A stretch of 11,684 nucleotides of DNA from VBDM01 sp049663805 (GTDB lineage Bacteria; Pseudomonadota; Gammaproteobacteria; Burkholderiales; SG8-39). The stretch covers positions 1-11,684 of the forward strand of contig JBATEB010000335.1 of NCBI GenBank assembly GCA_049663805.1, written 5' to 3'. Below the pieces are notes generated by a model. It ran no database searches. It saw only the letters and a list, made by a program, of their open reading frames with translations, and was not told the DNA's origin. Of the stretch, positions 1 through 6,912 are shown piece after piece; position 1 is the stretch's first letter; the number at the start of each line of letters is the position of its first letter. The position numbers and the translations under genes were made by a program.

Positions 1-111
1 GTCCTCGACGCCCCGATTGGCGTGATCGGAGGAATCGACCGCCAGCAGAATCTCGCGGTATCGCGGCAGCGGCGCGACGCCGGTCACCGCGGGTTCCCTT
101 TTTGCGTCCAT
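1..111 (-). CDS. Universal stress protein (UspA family), N-terminal fragment
   Basis: The gene runs off the left edge, so only its first 37 codons are present. The start ATG is at 111-109, preceded on the minus strand by GAGGAG with an 8-nt spacer. After about 17 variable residues the protein reads YREILLAVDSSDHANRGVED. This is the first beta strand of the Usp fold, where the Asp of the I-L-x-x-V-D motif contacts nucleotide in ATP-binding members, followed by the start of helix 1. Usp proteins are cytoplasmic stress-survival proteins with no single reaction. The small membrane protein at 148-279 ends 36 bp upstream on the same strand, so the two are probably co-transcribed. The family call is fairly safe, but the subfamily cannot be judged from this fragment. 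Confidence 0.8.
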   Translation of the reverse strand, partial: MDAKREPAVTGVAPLPRYREILLAVDSSDHANRGVED

Positions 112-147
112 GTCGTGGACTCCTCGACGATGCACTCGAGCGTGCGC

Positions 148-279
148 TTACCCCGCAAGCACCCAGTAGCCGACGAGATATGCGACGACCACCGCGTTTA
201 CGAGCGCCCCCGCGAACACGACGTAGTCGAACCCGCTGAGGCGAACGCGTGACCCGGGTTTCGGACTTGCCGCAAGCAT
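148..279 (-). CDS. Small single-span membrane protein, 43 aa, unknown function
   Basis: I do not recognise a family. The ATG at 279-277 is preceded on the minus strand by GGAGGGGG with a 5-nt spacer, the strongest ribosome binding site in the area. I therefore prefer it to a GTG at 360 in the same frame, which would give 70 residues. The product has a short basic N-terminus (MLAASPKPGSRVRLSG) and one hydrophobic helix from about residue 18 to the end, FDYVVFAGALVNAVVVAYLV followed by GYWVLAG. The positive-inside rule suggests N-in, C-out. There are no cysteines or histidines. It precedes the universal stress protein gene on the same strand. Small one-helix proteins of this kind are often accessory subunits of membrane complexes, but nothing here identifies a partner. 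Coding status rests on the ribosome site, the coherent helix and the genomic position. Confidence 0.55.
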   Translation of the reverse strand: MLAASPKPGSRVRLSGFDYVVFAGALVNAVVVAYLVGYWVLAG

Positions 280-452
280 GCGCGCCCCCTCCAGTAACGA
301 AAGACCTCGTGGTGCTGTGCGGCCCGTTTCTAACAGTCCGCAGTGACACTGTGGTGACACAGGGCGCGTCGCTCGAACTCTCCGCGGACAGGCCCTTGCG
401 CGCGGGAGCGGCCGCGGTCCAAAATGCGTGGCGCACCCACAGAGGCCACCCG
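280..452. promoter_or_regulatory. Divergent intergenic region with a small dyad/direct repeat
   Basis: This 173-bp spacer separates the minus-strand membrane protein/Usp pair from the plus-strand kinase. It contains an 11-bp dyad, CAGTGACACTG (341-351). GTGACACTG (343-351) recurs as GTGACACAG (354-362), 11 bp further on, so the copies lie on the same helix face; this could be an operator. A poor sigma-70-like pair for the kinase is TTGCGC (396-401) and CAAAAT (420-425) with an 18-bp spacer. I found no GG-N10-GC sigma-54 site here. The kinase ribosome site is AGAGG (441-445). Promoter positions here are guesses. Confidence 0.35.
285..292 (-). promoter_or_regulatory. Strong ribosome binding site of the 43-aa membrane protein
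   Basis: On the minus strand GGAGGGGG lies 5 nt before the ATG at 279. It decides the start of the small gene in favour of the 43-residue product. Confidence 0.6.
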
Positions 453-1670
453 ATGACGCAGGCGGTCGATCCGCAAACCGAGCTCTATCAACTGGCGCTG
501 CACGCCGCGCCCTCGGGCATCATGGTGGTGGGCGAGGGCGGCGATATCCGGTTTGCCAATCAGACGCTCGCGGACATGTTCGGCCACCGTCTGGATGAAC
601 TCCTGGGCAAGCCGGTCGAACTCCTGCTGCCCGGGGAACTCGGGGACGCGCACCGGCGCCACGTCGAGAGCTATGCGCGGCGTCCGGAGCCGCGGCCGAT
701 GGGCAGCGGAAGGGATCTCGAGGGAATCGCCAAGGACGGCCGGCGCTTTCCCGTGGAAATCGGCCTGCGCCCCGCGCAGACCGATTCAGGAAAGGTCGTG
801 GTCGCCACGGTGATCGATATCACCCGGCGCAAGGCCATCGAAGCGCGGCTGCGCGAGCACGAAGAGCGACTCGAGGAACTGGTGGCGGAGCGCACGCGCG
901 AGTTGCGCGAGGCGCAGCAGGAAAAGGAGCGCGTCCTGGAACACCTCATCCAGTCGGAAAAAATGACCGCCGTGGGGACCCTGGTCAGCGGGATCGGGCA
1001 CGAGATCAACAATCCTCTGTACGTGATCCTGGCCGCGGCCGAGGCGCTCAGGGGCGAGCCGGACCTTGTCCGGTGCCGCGCTTACGGCGAGGAGATCTTC
1101 AGGCAGGCGAAGAACGTTGCCGCGATCGTGAAGAACCTGTCACGCTACGCCCAGCCGGGCGCGCGGCACGATCTTCAGCGCGTGGATATCAACGCGTCGG
1201 TTGCGGGCGCGGTCGGCCTCGCCAGGCGCGCGCAGCGCGATGACCGGATCGAGATCAGGACGACGACCAGCCCCGCACCGGAGATTCTGGCCAGACCCGA
1301 GGAAATTCAGCAGGTGATATTCAACATCGTTCGCAACGCCATTCAGGCCATTGCCGGCCGGGGCGTGGTCGAGATCCGCACGGCGCAGGAAGGAGACTGG
1401 GTCGCGGTGCGCATCCAGGACAGCGGAACGGGAATCCCGAACGAACACCTGAAGCGCATATTCGACCCGTTCTTTACCACCAAGGGACCGGACCAGGGTG
1501 AAGGGCTGGGACTCTACATCGTGCGCCAGATCGTCACCCGCTATCGGGGGACGATAGGCGTCGAGAACGCCGCCGCCGGCGGGGCCCGATTCTCGATCCG
1601 GTTTCCGATCGCCGACCCGAAAAACGCCGAAGGGAGCACGCATGAAGCATCACGTTCTGGTTCTGGATGA
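453..1670 (+). CDS. Soluble PAS-domain sensor histidine kinase (NtrB/FixL-like architecture)
   Basis: This is a 405-residue cytoplasmic histidine kinase with no membrane segment. I chose the ATG at 453 because AGAGG lies 7 nt upstream and the PAS domain begins soon after. The frame stays open back to a GTG at 249, but the added residues are low-complexity and match nothing. A PAS domain covers about residues 12-125, including the GSGRDLEG and KDGRRFPVEIGL strands. A charged coiled coil follows (about 127-168). The HisKA domain has phospho-acceptor H183 in GIGHEINNP. The HATPase domain has an N box (NIVRNAIQAI, 291-300), G1 box DSGTGIP (323-329), F box FDPFFTTK and G2 box GEGLGLYIV (349-357). 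All catalytic motifs are intact. The gene overlaps the receiver gene by 29 bp, so the two are a translationally linked pair. The PAS ligand is unknown. Confidence 0.9.
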   Translation: MTQAVDPQTELYQLALHAAPSGIMVVGEGGDIRFANQTLADMFGHRLDELLGKPVELLLPGELGDAHRRHVESYARRPEPRPMGSGRDLEGIAKDGRRFPVEIGLRPAQTDSGKVVVATVIDITRRKAIEARLREHEERLEELVAERTRELREAQQEKERVLEHLIQSEKMTAVGTLVSGIGHEINNPLYVILAAAEALRGEPDLVRCRAYGEEIFRQAKNVAAIVKNLSRYAQPGARHDLQRVDINASVAGAVGLARRAQRDDRIEIRTTTSPAPEILARPEEIQQVIFNIVRNAIQAIAGRGVVEIRTAQEGDWVAVRIQDSGTGIPNEHLKRIFDPFFTTKGPDQGEGLGLYIVRQIVTRYRGTIGVENAAAGGARFSIRFPIADPKNAEGSTHEASRSGSG

Positions 1671-2028
1671 CGAGGCGGAGGTTCGCGGCGCCATCCGGCT
1701 GCAGCTCAGGGGAACGCATTTCGAGATCCTGGAGGCCGAAAACCTCGACCAGGCCGTCGCCCTCCTCGCCGACAACCCGATCAGCATCGACGTCATCATC
1801 AGCGACGTGCGCATGCCGGGGAAGAGCGGCGTCGAGGCGGTCGCCTTCTTCCAGCGCGAGTACCCGACCACGCCGGTGATCGTCCTCACCGGCTTCCCGG
1901 ATGTCGCGCTCGCCGTCGACTTCATGAAGAAGAAGAACGTGGTGGACTATCTGACCAAGCCGGTGGAAAAAGACAAGCTGATCGCGGTGGTCGAGCGGGC
2001 CGCGCAGGGCCGCAAGCTGTTCGGGTGA
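1642..2028 (+). CDS. Single-domain response regulator (CheY-like receiver)
   Basis: This 128-residue protein is a complete receiver domain with no output domain. The acidic pocket is D9/D10 in LVLDDEAEV, the phospho-acceptor is D55 (IISDVRMPG), and the switch residues are T83 (VLTGFPD) and K106 (LTKPVEK). The start is supported by GAAGGGAG about 5 nt upstream, inside the end of the kinase gene. The 29-bp overlap with the PAS kinase makes that kinase the likely phosphodonor. Without a DNA-binding or enzymatic domain it must act by protein contact, as a phosphorelay intermediate, or as a phosphate sink. Its gene ends 28 bp from the stop of the convergent NtrC-type regulator, and I see no terminator hairpin between them. 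A role in the same pathway as the neighbouring binding protein-kinase-NtrC system is possible but unproven. Confidence 0.88.
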   Translation: MKHHVLVLDDEAEVRGAIRLQLRGTHFEILEAENLDQAVALLADNPISIDVIISDVRMPGKSGVEAVAFFQREYPTTPVIVLTGFPDVALAVDFMKKKNVVDYLTKPVEKDKLIAVVERAAQGRKLFG

Positions 2029-2056
2029 GGTCCGGCGAGAAGCACGCGCCCCCGGC

Positions 2057-3406
2057 TCAAGTCCCGCCCGCCTTGTCCGGGAAACCCAGCCGCTTCATTT
2101 TTTCCCACAGGTTCTTGCGGCTGATGCCCAGCTCCGCGGCGGTCCGGCCCATGTGCCGCTGGTGGCGCTCCAGCGCCCGCGCGATGTAGCTTCGCTCGCA
2201 GTCCTGGAGATACCCGTTCAGGGTGCCGGCGGCGAGCTTCGCCGAATCGGCGACCCTGGCGAGTTCCTCGAAAAACGCTTCGGGCCCGAGCAGCGGGTCG
2301 GGGGAGAAAATACAGGCGCGCTCCACGCAGTGCCTGAGCTCGCGGATGTTGCCGGGCCAGGGATAAGCGAGCAGTGCCTGCTCCGCGACCGGGCTCAGCC
2401 GGCGGCGCGGCCCCTGCGCCTTGCGGGAAAACTCCTCGAGGAACTGCTGGGCGAACCAGAGGATGTCCTCTGTGCGCTCCCGCAGCGGCGGAATCTTCAG
2501 GTGAATGACGTCGATGCGGTAGAAAAGATCCTCCCGGAACTCGCCCCGCTCCACCATCTGCCTCAAGTCCCGGTTGGTGGCGCACACCAGCCGCAAATCC
2601 ACCGCAATCGACGCTTCCGCGCCCACCCGGGTGATGCGGTACTCCTGGACCGCGCGCAGCAGCTTGACCTGCATGGCGAGCGGCATCTCCCCGATCTCGT
2701 CCAGGAACAGGGTCCCGCAGTGGGCCTGCTCGAAATAGCCGCGCTTCGCCTTGACCGCCCCGGTAAACGCGCCCCGCTCATAGCCGAACAGCTCGGCTTC
2801 GATCAGGTTTTCCGGAAGCGCCCCGCAGTTCACCGCGACAAACGGGCAGGTTTCCAGGTCCCGGGCGTAGCGATGAATCTGCTGGGCCACGTGCTCCTTG
2901 CCGACCCCCGACTCCCCGCTCAGCAGGATGGCGCTCGCCTGCTTCGACAGGCGCGGCAAGGTCTCTTCCAGCCGCCGCATGACCGGCGAGATTCCCAGGG
3001 CCGGTCCGCCGTCGGTTCCCGCCGGCACGGCCTGCCGATGCAATGCCCACACCTTTTCGATGAGCTGGTCGAGGTCGAAGGGCTTGGTGATGTAATCGGC
3101 CGCGCCCAGCTTGAGCAATTGCACCGCACGCTCGATCGCCCCGAATCCGGTGATGAAGATGAACGGCGGCATCGGGCGGCCCTCCCCCGCCAACCGCGCA
3201 AACATCTCGTCCCCGCCGAGATCGGGAAGCCGGATATCGCTGATCACGCAGGCGTAGCGCTTGGCCGCGATGGCCCGCAGCGCGCCCTGCGCGCTGCGGT
3301 GCCAGTCGAAGGCAAAACCCTCCAGCTCGAAGCGGTCGCACAGGGACTCTCCCATGATGGGATCGTCTTCGACCAGGCAAAGAGCGGGCTTTTCCGGGGC
3401 CATCAT
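2057..3406 (-). CDS. NtrC-family sigma-54-dependent response regulator (AioR/ArxR-like)
   Basis: This 449-residue activator has the full NtrC architecture. The receiver domain (about 8-122) has E13/D14/D15, phospho-acceptor D57 (VISDIRLPD), T86 and K108. The central AAA+ domain (about 137-370) has Walker A GESGVGK (164-170), the sigma-54 contact loop GAFTGA (212-217), Walker B LFLDEIGE (233-240), and arginine-rich sensor segments around RIDVIHLKIPPLRERTEDI. A Fis-type helix-turn-helix lies at about 400-442 (RTAAELGISRKNLWEKMKRL). The start is the first ATG of ATGATG. It shares ATGA with the kinase stop, so translation is probably coupled; the second ATG at 3403 would shorten the protein by one residue. 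The intact GAFTGA means it should open sigma-54 promoters, and two such sites flank a dyad array at 7055-7105. The AioR/ArxR comparison rests on operon architecture and length. Confidence 0.93.
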   Translation of the reverse strand: MMAPEKPALCLVEDDPIMGESLCDRFELEGFAFDWHRSAQGALRAIAAKRYACVISDIRLPDLGGDEMFARLAGEGRPMPPFIFITGFGAIERAVQLLKLGAADYITKPFDLDQLIEKVWALHRQAVPAGTDGGPALGISPVMRRLEETLPRLSKQASAILLSGESGVGKEHVAQQIHRYARDLETCPFVAVNCGALPENLIEAELFGYERGAFTGAVKAKRGYFEQAHCGTLFLDEIGEMPLAMQVKLLRAVQEYRITRVGAEASIAVDLRLVCATNRDLRQMVERGEFREDLFYRIDVIHLKIPPLRERTEDILWFAQQFLEEFSRKAQGPRRRLSPVAEQALLAYPWPGNIRELRHCVERACIFSPDPLLGPEAFFEELARVADSAKLAAGTLNGYLQDCERSYIARALERHQRHMGRTAAELGISRKNLWEKMKRLGFPDKAGGT

Positions 3407-4860
3407 GCGTATCCCGCTGCAAAGGGGATGGCGACGGCGAACCGGGTTTCGGCGGGCTCGCTCTCGACCGAGACTTCGCCGTCGAGCTGCCGCACGATCT
3501 GGTAGGTGACCCACAGCCCCAGCCCGTGCCCGGCCTCCCTGCCGGAAGAGAAGGGCTCGAACAGGTACTCCAGCCGCTCCGGCGGGATATGCTTCCCGTC
3601 GTTCTTCACCGCGATATGGAACGAGCCGCTGTCGCGATAGACGTGGCAGAACACCTTGCCGCGCTCCTCGATCGCCTGGATCGCGTTCAGCAGCAGGTTG
3701 ATGAGCACCTGGCGCACCAGCGTGGAGGGCAGCGGCAGGGAAGCGATGATGTCGTTTTCCCAATGGAACTCGGCCTGCTTCGAATGGGCGTCCGCCTGCA
3801 CCAGGGTGCGCGTATCCTCGATGTCCTGGCGGCTCAGGGGATGGCTCTCCACCTTGGCCTCCACCAGCAGCGCCGCGACCGTGTCCTTGATCTGAACCAG
3901 TCCGCGCTCCAGCAAGGACAGGGTCTTCGCGGTAACCGGATCTTCGGTGCCGTGGCGTTTGTAGGTATTGATCGCGTTCATCATCCCGCCCAGCGGATTG
4001 TTGATCTCGTGGGCGATACCCGCGGAGAGCCGCCCCACCGCCGCCAGCCGCTCGGTGAGCACCATCTCCCTTTCCAGCTCCTGTTTTTCCCGCAGCTCCC
4101 TCAGCATGTGCTTGAACGCCATGCCGGCCCGACCCAGTTCGTCCCGCGACTCGTAGACGCGCACCTCCTCCTCGCCGGGAATGCGGGTCCCGATCTTGCC
4201 CATGGCCTCGGCCAGCTGTACCAGCGGGAGCGCAAAGCGCTGGCCCCAGAACCAGCTCGCGGGCAGCAGCACCGCCAGCACCAGCAACGTGATCAGCCCG
4301 GCGCGCTTGGCGATCGCGTAATACCGGGGCAGGAACAGGGACTTGGAGTAGCCCATCACCAGCGTGCCCAGCAGGATCCCGTCGGACACGATCGGCGTCA
4401 CCGTGTAGATGCTGTTCGAATCCGGCACTTCCACCGCACTCGTTTCGAACTCCCGGTAGTTGCTCAGGGCACCTAGCAGCGCATGGAAATCCGGGTTGAC
4501 TCGCGCCGGGTCGCCCAGCATCGGGTACTGCCGAGGATGGGTCGACACGTAGACCTTCTGTTTGGCGTCCAGCACCATCACCACCTCCGCCGTCTGTGCG
4601 CTTCCCTGCGGCGGCCCGGCCTGAAACGGCGTGTTGATGATCTCGAAAGCGCGCCAGAGATCATCATGCACCATCGGGGAAATCAGCGTCTTGGCGAGCA
4701 CCCGTCCGATGCTGGCGGAATTCCCGATCAGGTCTTCCTTGAGCTCCTCGTATTCCCGCAAAATCAGCGAGGCGGTGACCACCCCCGCGGTGATGATCAC
4801 GAGCAGGGTGCCGCGCAGCGGAATCTTGTAGCGGAAGCTTAGATCACGGAGCCTTGGCAT
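3403..4860 (-). CDS. Membrane sensor histidine kinase (AioS/ArxS-like) with divergent G1 box
   Basis: This is a 485-residue inner-membrane kinase. TM1 is at about 15-33. A periplasmic CACHE/PAS-like domain follows (about 35-180, with VVMVLDAKQKVYVSTHP as a core strand pair), then TM2 at about 187-206 and a HAMP domain at about 207-260. The HisKA domain has H284 (AGIAHEINNP). The HATPase has an N box (INLLLNAIQAI, 387-397), an F box and a G2 box GHGLGLWV (444-451). The G1 box is unusual: KNDGKHIPP stands where DxGxGIP is expected, so the adenine-contacting Asp is Asn (N420) and the second Gly is His (H424). The periplasmic domain has no cysteine, which fits sensing through a partner protein. 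The gene overlaps the upstream binding-protein gene by 17 bp and the downstream regulator by 4 bp. AioS/ArxS kinases have this size, topology and position. Kinase activity is likely but not certain. Confidence 0.9.
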   Translation of the reverse strand: MPRLRDLSFRYKIPLRGTLLVIITAGVVTASLILREYEELKEDLIGNSASIGRVLAKTLISPMVHDDLWRAFEIINTPFQAGPPQGSAQTAEVVMVLDAKQKVYVSTHPRQYPMLGDPARVNPDFHALLGALSNYREFETSAVEVPDSNSIYTVTPIVSDGILLGTLVMGYSKSLFLPRYYAIAKRAGLITLLVLAVLLPASWFWGQRFALPLVQLAEAMGKIGTRIPGEEEVRVYESRDELGRAGMAFKHMLRELREKQELEREMVLTERLAAVGRLSAGIAHEINNPLGGMMNAINTYKRHGTEDPVTAKTLSLLERGLVQIKDTVAALLVEAKVESHPLSRQDIEDTRTLVQADAHSKQAEFHWENDIIASLPLPSTLVRQVLINLLLNAIQAIEERGKVFCHVYRDSGSFHIAVKNDGKHIPPERLEYLFEPFSSGREAGHGLGLWVTYQIVRQLDGEVSVESEPAETRFAVAIPFAAGYA

Positions 4861-5746
4861 GGCTGGAGCCGCCGACCACCGTCACCATGCGGGCGATGCC
4901 GTCGAACAGCCGGAGATTCCCCGGCGTGAATCCGTCCAGGTTCAGCGTTCCGAGCAGATTCGCCCCTTGCGCGTCGTCGGACATTCCCACCAGGACCCGC
5001 TGCATGGCGGCAAAGTCGCCGCGCGGGATGGACCACCGGGCAACGAAGGGCGGATGTCCGAATTCCGGGGATTTCCGCACGATCCGCGTCATCGAGGTCA
5101 GCTGCGGATGGGATCGCTGCAGGGTCTCCCACACATAGCCGTCCACCGCCCCGCCCTGGGCCAGCCCCGCGGCCACCGCCTCCACCACTTTGCGGTGGGC
5201 CCAGGTGAAAAAGCTGCGGCTGAAAAAGTCCGCCGGCCGCTCGTTGAGCCGGACCAGGGTGTAAGCGGGAAACAGGTAACCGGAATTGGAGTCCGGGTCG
5301 GAGAAGGCGAAGACCTTGCCGCGCAAGTCCAGGATGGACCGGGTCTGCAGGTCCGAAGCCGGCACGATGAGATACGAGCGGTAAAGCGGTTTGCCGTTGA
5401 AAACCGGGACCGCCAGCAATTTCATATGCCGCGGATTGGCCACCAGAGGAAACCCGCAGACCCAGGCGAAATCCAGCTTCTGCTGCTGCAGCAGCTCGGT
5501 GATCTCCCGGTAGCTGCCGCGCTGCACGAAAACCACCGGACGCTGCAAACGCTTTTCCAGGTATTCGCGCCAGACGTTGAGAAAGGCGACCTGGTCGTCG
5601 AGGAACACCGGCGTCAGGCCGATTCGTACTGCAGCGCCATTCTTGGGCTGGGCAAAGGCGGAAGACGGAAATACCAGCACCGCGACCAGCAGCGGGATCG
5701 CCGCCAGCCACAAACGCCTCGCCGCCCTTTCGCTCCCGCGCTCCAT
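4844..5746 (-). CDS. PhnD-family periplasmic substrate-binding protein (AioX/ArxX-like sensor partner)
   Basis: This 300-residue protein has a Sec signal peptide: basic n-region (RAARR), hydrophobic core 12-27, and probable cleavage after AFA (32). The mature part has the PhnD/phosphonate-binding type 2 periplasmic binding fold: GLTPVFLDDQ near the N-terminus, the LDFAWVCGFPLV hinge segment (91-102), and DSNSGYLFPAY (152-162), the usual oxyanion-contacting loop. No ABC transporter genes adjoin it. It is fused by overlap to a sensor kinase and NtrC regulator, so its job is probably signalling, not uptake. C97 is the only cysteine of the mature protein. In AioX a conserved cysteine is needed for arsenite response; whether C97 is the same residue needs an alignment. 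The ATG at 5746 has only a weak ribosome site, but the signal peptide begins right there. The ligand could be arsenite, antimonite or another oxyanion. Confidence 0.85.
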   Translation of the reverse strand: MERGSERAARRLWLAAIPLLVAVLVFPSSAFAQPKNGAAVRIGLTPVFLDDQVAFLNVWREYLEKRLQRPVVFVQRGSYREITELLQQQKLDFAWVCGFPLVANPRHMKLLAVPVFNGKPLYRSYLIVPASDLQTRSILDLRGKVFAFSDPDSNSGYLFPAYTLVRLNERPADFFSRSFFTWAHRKVVEAVAAGLAQGGAVDGYVWETLQRSHPQLTSMTRIVRKSPEFGHPPFVARWSIPRGDFAAMQRVLVGMSDDAQGANLLGTLNLDGFTPGNLRLFDGIARMVTVVGGSSHAKAP

Positions 5747-5768
5747 CCGTTCATTCTACTAGGGAGGT

Positions 5769-5867
5769 TCTGATCAACCCCGATTTCGTCATTCCCGCGA
5801 AAGCGGGAATCCAGAAATTTCAGCCGCCGGCTGGATGCCCGTTTTCGCGGGCATGACGTTAATCAGA
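5769..5867. repeat. Nested palindromic repeat element (99 bp, dRS3/REP-like)
   Basis: Two 28-bp units (5787-5814 and 5831-5858) are inverted copies of each other with about four mismatches. Each unit is itself a hairpin. The first has perfect 8-bp arms ATTCCCGC/GCGGGAAT around GAAA; the second has ATGCCCG/CGGGCAT. Outside them, TCTGATCAAC (5769-5778) pairs with GTTAATCAGA (5858-5867) with one mismatch. The whole can fold as one long cruciform or two hairpins. ATTCCC-N8-GGGAAT elements are dispersed repeats in many beta- and gammaproteobacteria. The element sits between the moaA stop and the binding-protein start, both on the minus strand. It could attenuate or stabilise the moaA transcript or partly terminate it before the regulatory genes. 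No transposase is present. Confidence 0.8.
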
Positions 5868-5911
5868 GCATCCCTGGCAGCGACAACGGGAGCCGCCTGG
5901 GCCGCTGCACG

Positions 5912-6901
5912 CTAGCCGCCGGTCCGCGCCATCACCCGGACGAGCGTTGCCGGGCGTTCGTTGAATTCGTGCCGCTCGGGCTTGAGGTTCACCGCAGCGA
6001 AGAGGGCGTCGTCGAGTTCCGCATCCGACGCCCCGCCTCGCAACAGCGGCCGCAAATTCACCTTGTCGTCCTGGCCGAGGCAGAGGTAGAGCATCCCGTC
6101 CACCGACACGCGCACCCGGTTGCAGGTCGCGCAGAAGTGCTGGGAGATCGGCGCGATGAACCCCAGGCTGAACTTCCCGTCGGGGGAGCGCAGGTAGCGG
6201 GCCGGACCGCCGCCCGGGACGATTCCTTCCACCAGCTGGAAGCGCGCCTGCAGCCGCTCGCGGATCGGCCGCAGGTCCCGATAGCGCGCGAGCCGGCCGG
6301 CCTCCCCGATCGGCATGGCTTCGATCAGCCGCAGCACGAACCCGTGCTCGATACAGAACGCCGCCATGTCGTCGATTTCATCCTCGTTGATCCCGCCGAG
6401 CACCACCATGTTGATCTTGATCGGGCTGAAGCCTTCGCCCCTGGCCGCCCGCAGCCCGGCGAGAACGTCCTCCAGCACGTCGCGGCCCGCGATCTGCCGC
6501 ACGCGCTCGGGCCGCAGGGAATCGAGGCTCACGTTCAGGCGCGAGACACCGGCCCGCTTGAGCGCCGCCGCATGTCTTTCCAGCTGGGTGCCGTTGGTGC
6601 TCAACGACAGGTCCGCAACTCCCGGAACGGCGCGGATGCGCCCTGCCAGTTGCACGATGCCCCGGCGCAGCAGCGGCTCGCCCCCGGTCAGCCTGACTTT
6701 GCTCACGCCCAAGCGGGCAAACGCCGTCACCAGGCGTTCGATCTCGTCGTGGGTGAGCCAGTTCTCCGGCCGTTCGAAATCCCTGAACCCCTTCGGCATG
6801 CAATAGCCGCAGCGCAGGTCGCAGCGGTCCGTGACCGAGAGTCGCAGGTACTCGACGGTTCTTCCGAAGCGGTCCTGAAGGATGGATCGGATTTGCGCCA
6901 T
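5912..6901 (-). CDS. moaA: GTP 3',8-cyclase MoaA (molybdenum cofactor biosynthesis)
   Basis: MoaA is a cytoplasmic radical SAM enzyme that rearranges GTP to 3',8-cH2GTP, the first step of molybdopterin synthesis. The 329 residues cover the full family length. The radical SAM cluster motif is C27-x3-C31-x2-C34 in TDRCDLRCGYC. The SAM-binding TGGEP is at 72-76. The second, GTP-binding cluster motif is C257-x2-C260-x13-C274 in HFCATCNRVRVS. The protein ends in MARTGG, the catalytically required Gly-Gly tail, so it should be active. The ATG at 6901 fits the usual MoaA N-terminus (DRFGRTVEYLRLSVTDRC), although no good ribosome site lies near it. A consensus sigma-54 promoter begins 37 bp upstream. 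It is divergent from the molybdoenzyme operon and probably raises cofactor supply when that enzyme is made. No other cofactor genes are in the window, so a housekeeping set must exist elsewhere. Confidence 0.95.
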   Translation of the reverse strand: MAQIRSILQDRFGRTVEYLRLSVTDRCDLRCGYCMPKGFRDFERPENWLTHDEIERLVTAFARLGVSKVRLTGGEPLLRRGIVQLAGRIRAVPGVADLSLSTNGTQLERHAAALKRAGVSRLNVSLDSLRPERVRQIAGRDVLEDVLAGLRAARGEGFSPIKINMVVLGGINEDEIDDMAAFCIEHGFVLRLIEAMPIGEAGRLARYRDLRPIRERLQARFQLVEGIVPGGGPARYLRSPDGKFSLGFIAPISQHFCATCNRVRVSVDGMLYLCLGQDDKVNLRPLLRGGASDAELDDALFAAVNLKPERHEFNERPATLVRVMARTGG

Positions 6902-6912
6902 GTCGGCCGGGT

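Noticed and set aside
294..299. GTAACG half-site near the kinase/small-protein region as a further activator site
   Set aside because: A single 6-bp half-site without a partner dyad or a sigma-54 promoter nearby is not enough.
249..452. In-frame N-terminal extension of the PAS kinase from a GTG at 249
   Set aside because: The extra 68 residues match nothing and would cover the divergent promoter region. The ATG at 453 has a good ribosome site and starts just before the PAS fold.
660..715. Heme-binding FixL-type PAS in the soluble kinase
   Set aside because: A His (H70) and the GSGR arginine (R87) resemble FixL H200 and R220, but the spacing is three residues shorter. This H/GxGR pattern also occurs widely in PAS domains not known to bind heme.
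2153..3505. 450-codon plus-strand open frame opposite the NtrC-type regulator
   Set aside because: Antisense shadow with composition bias and no motifs; the minus frame has every NtrC motif in order.
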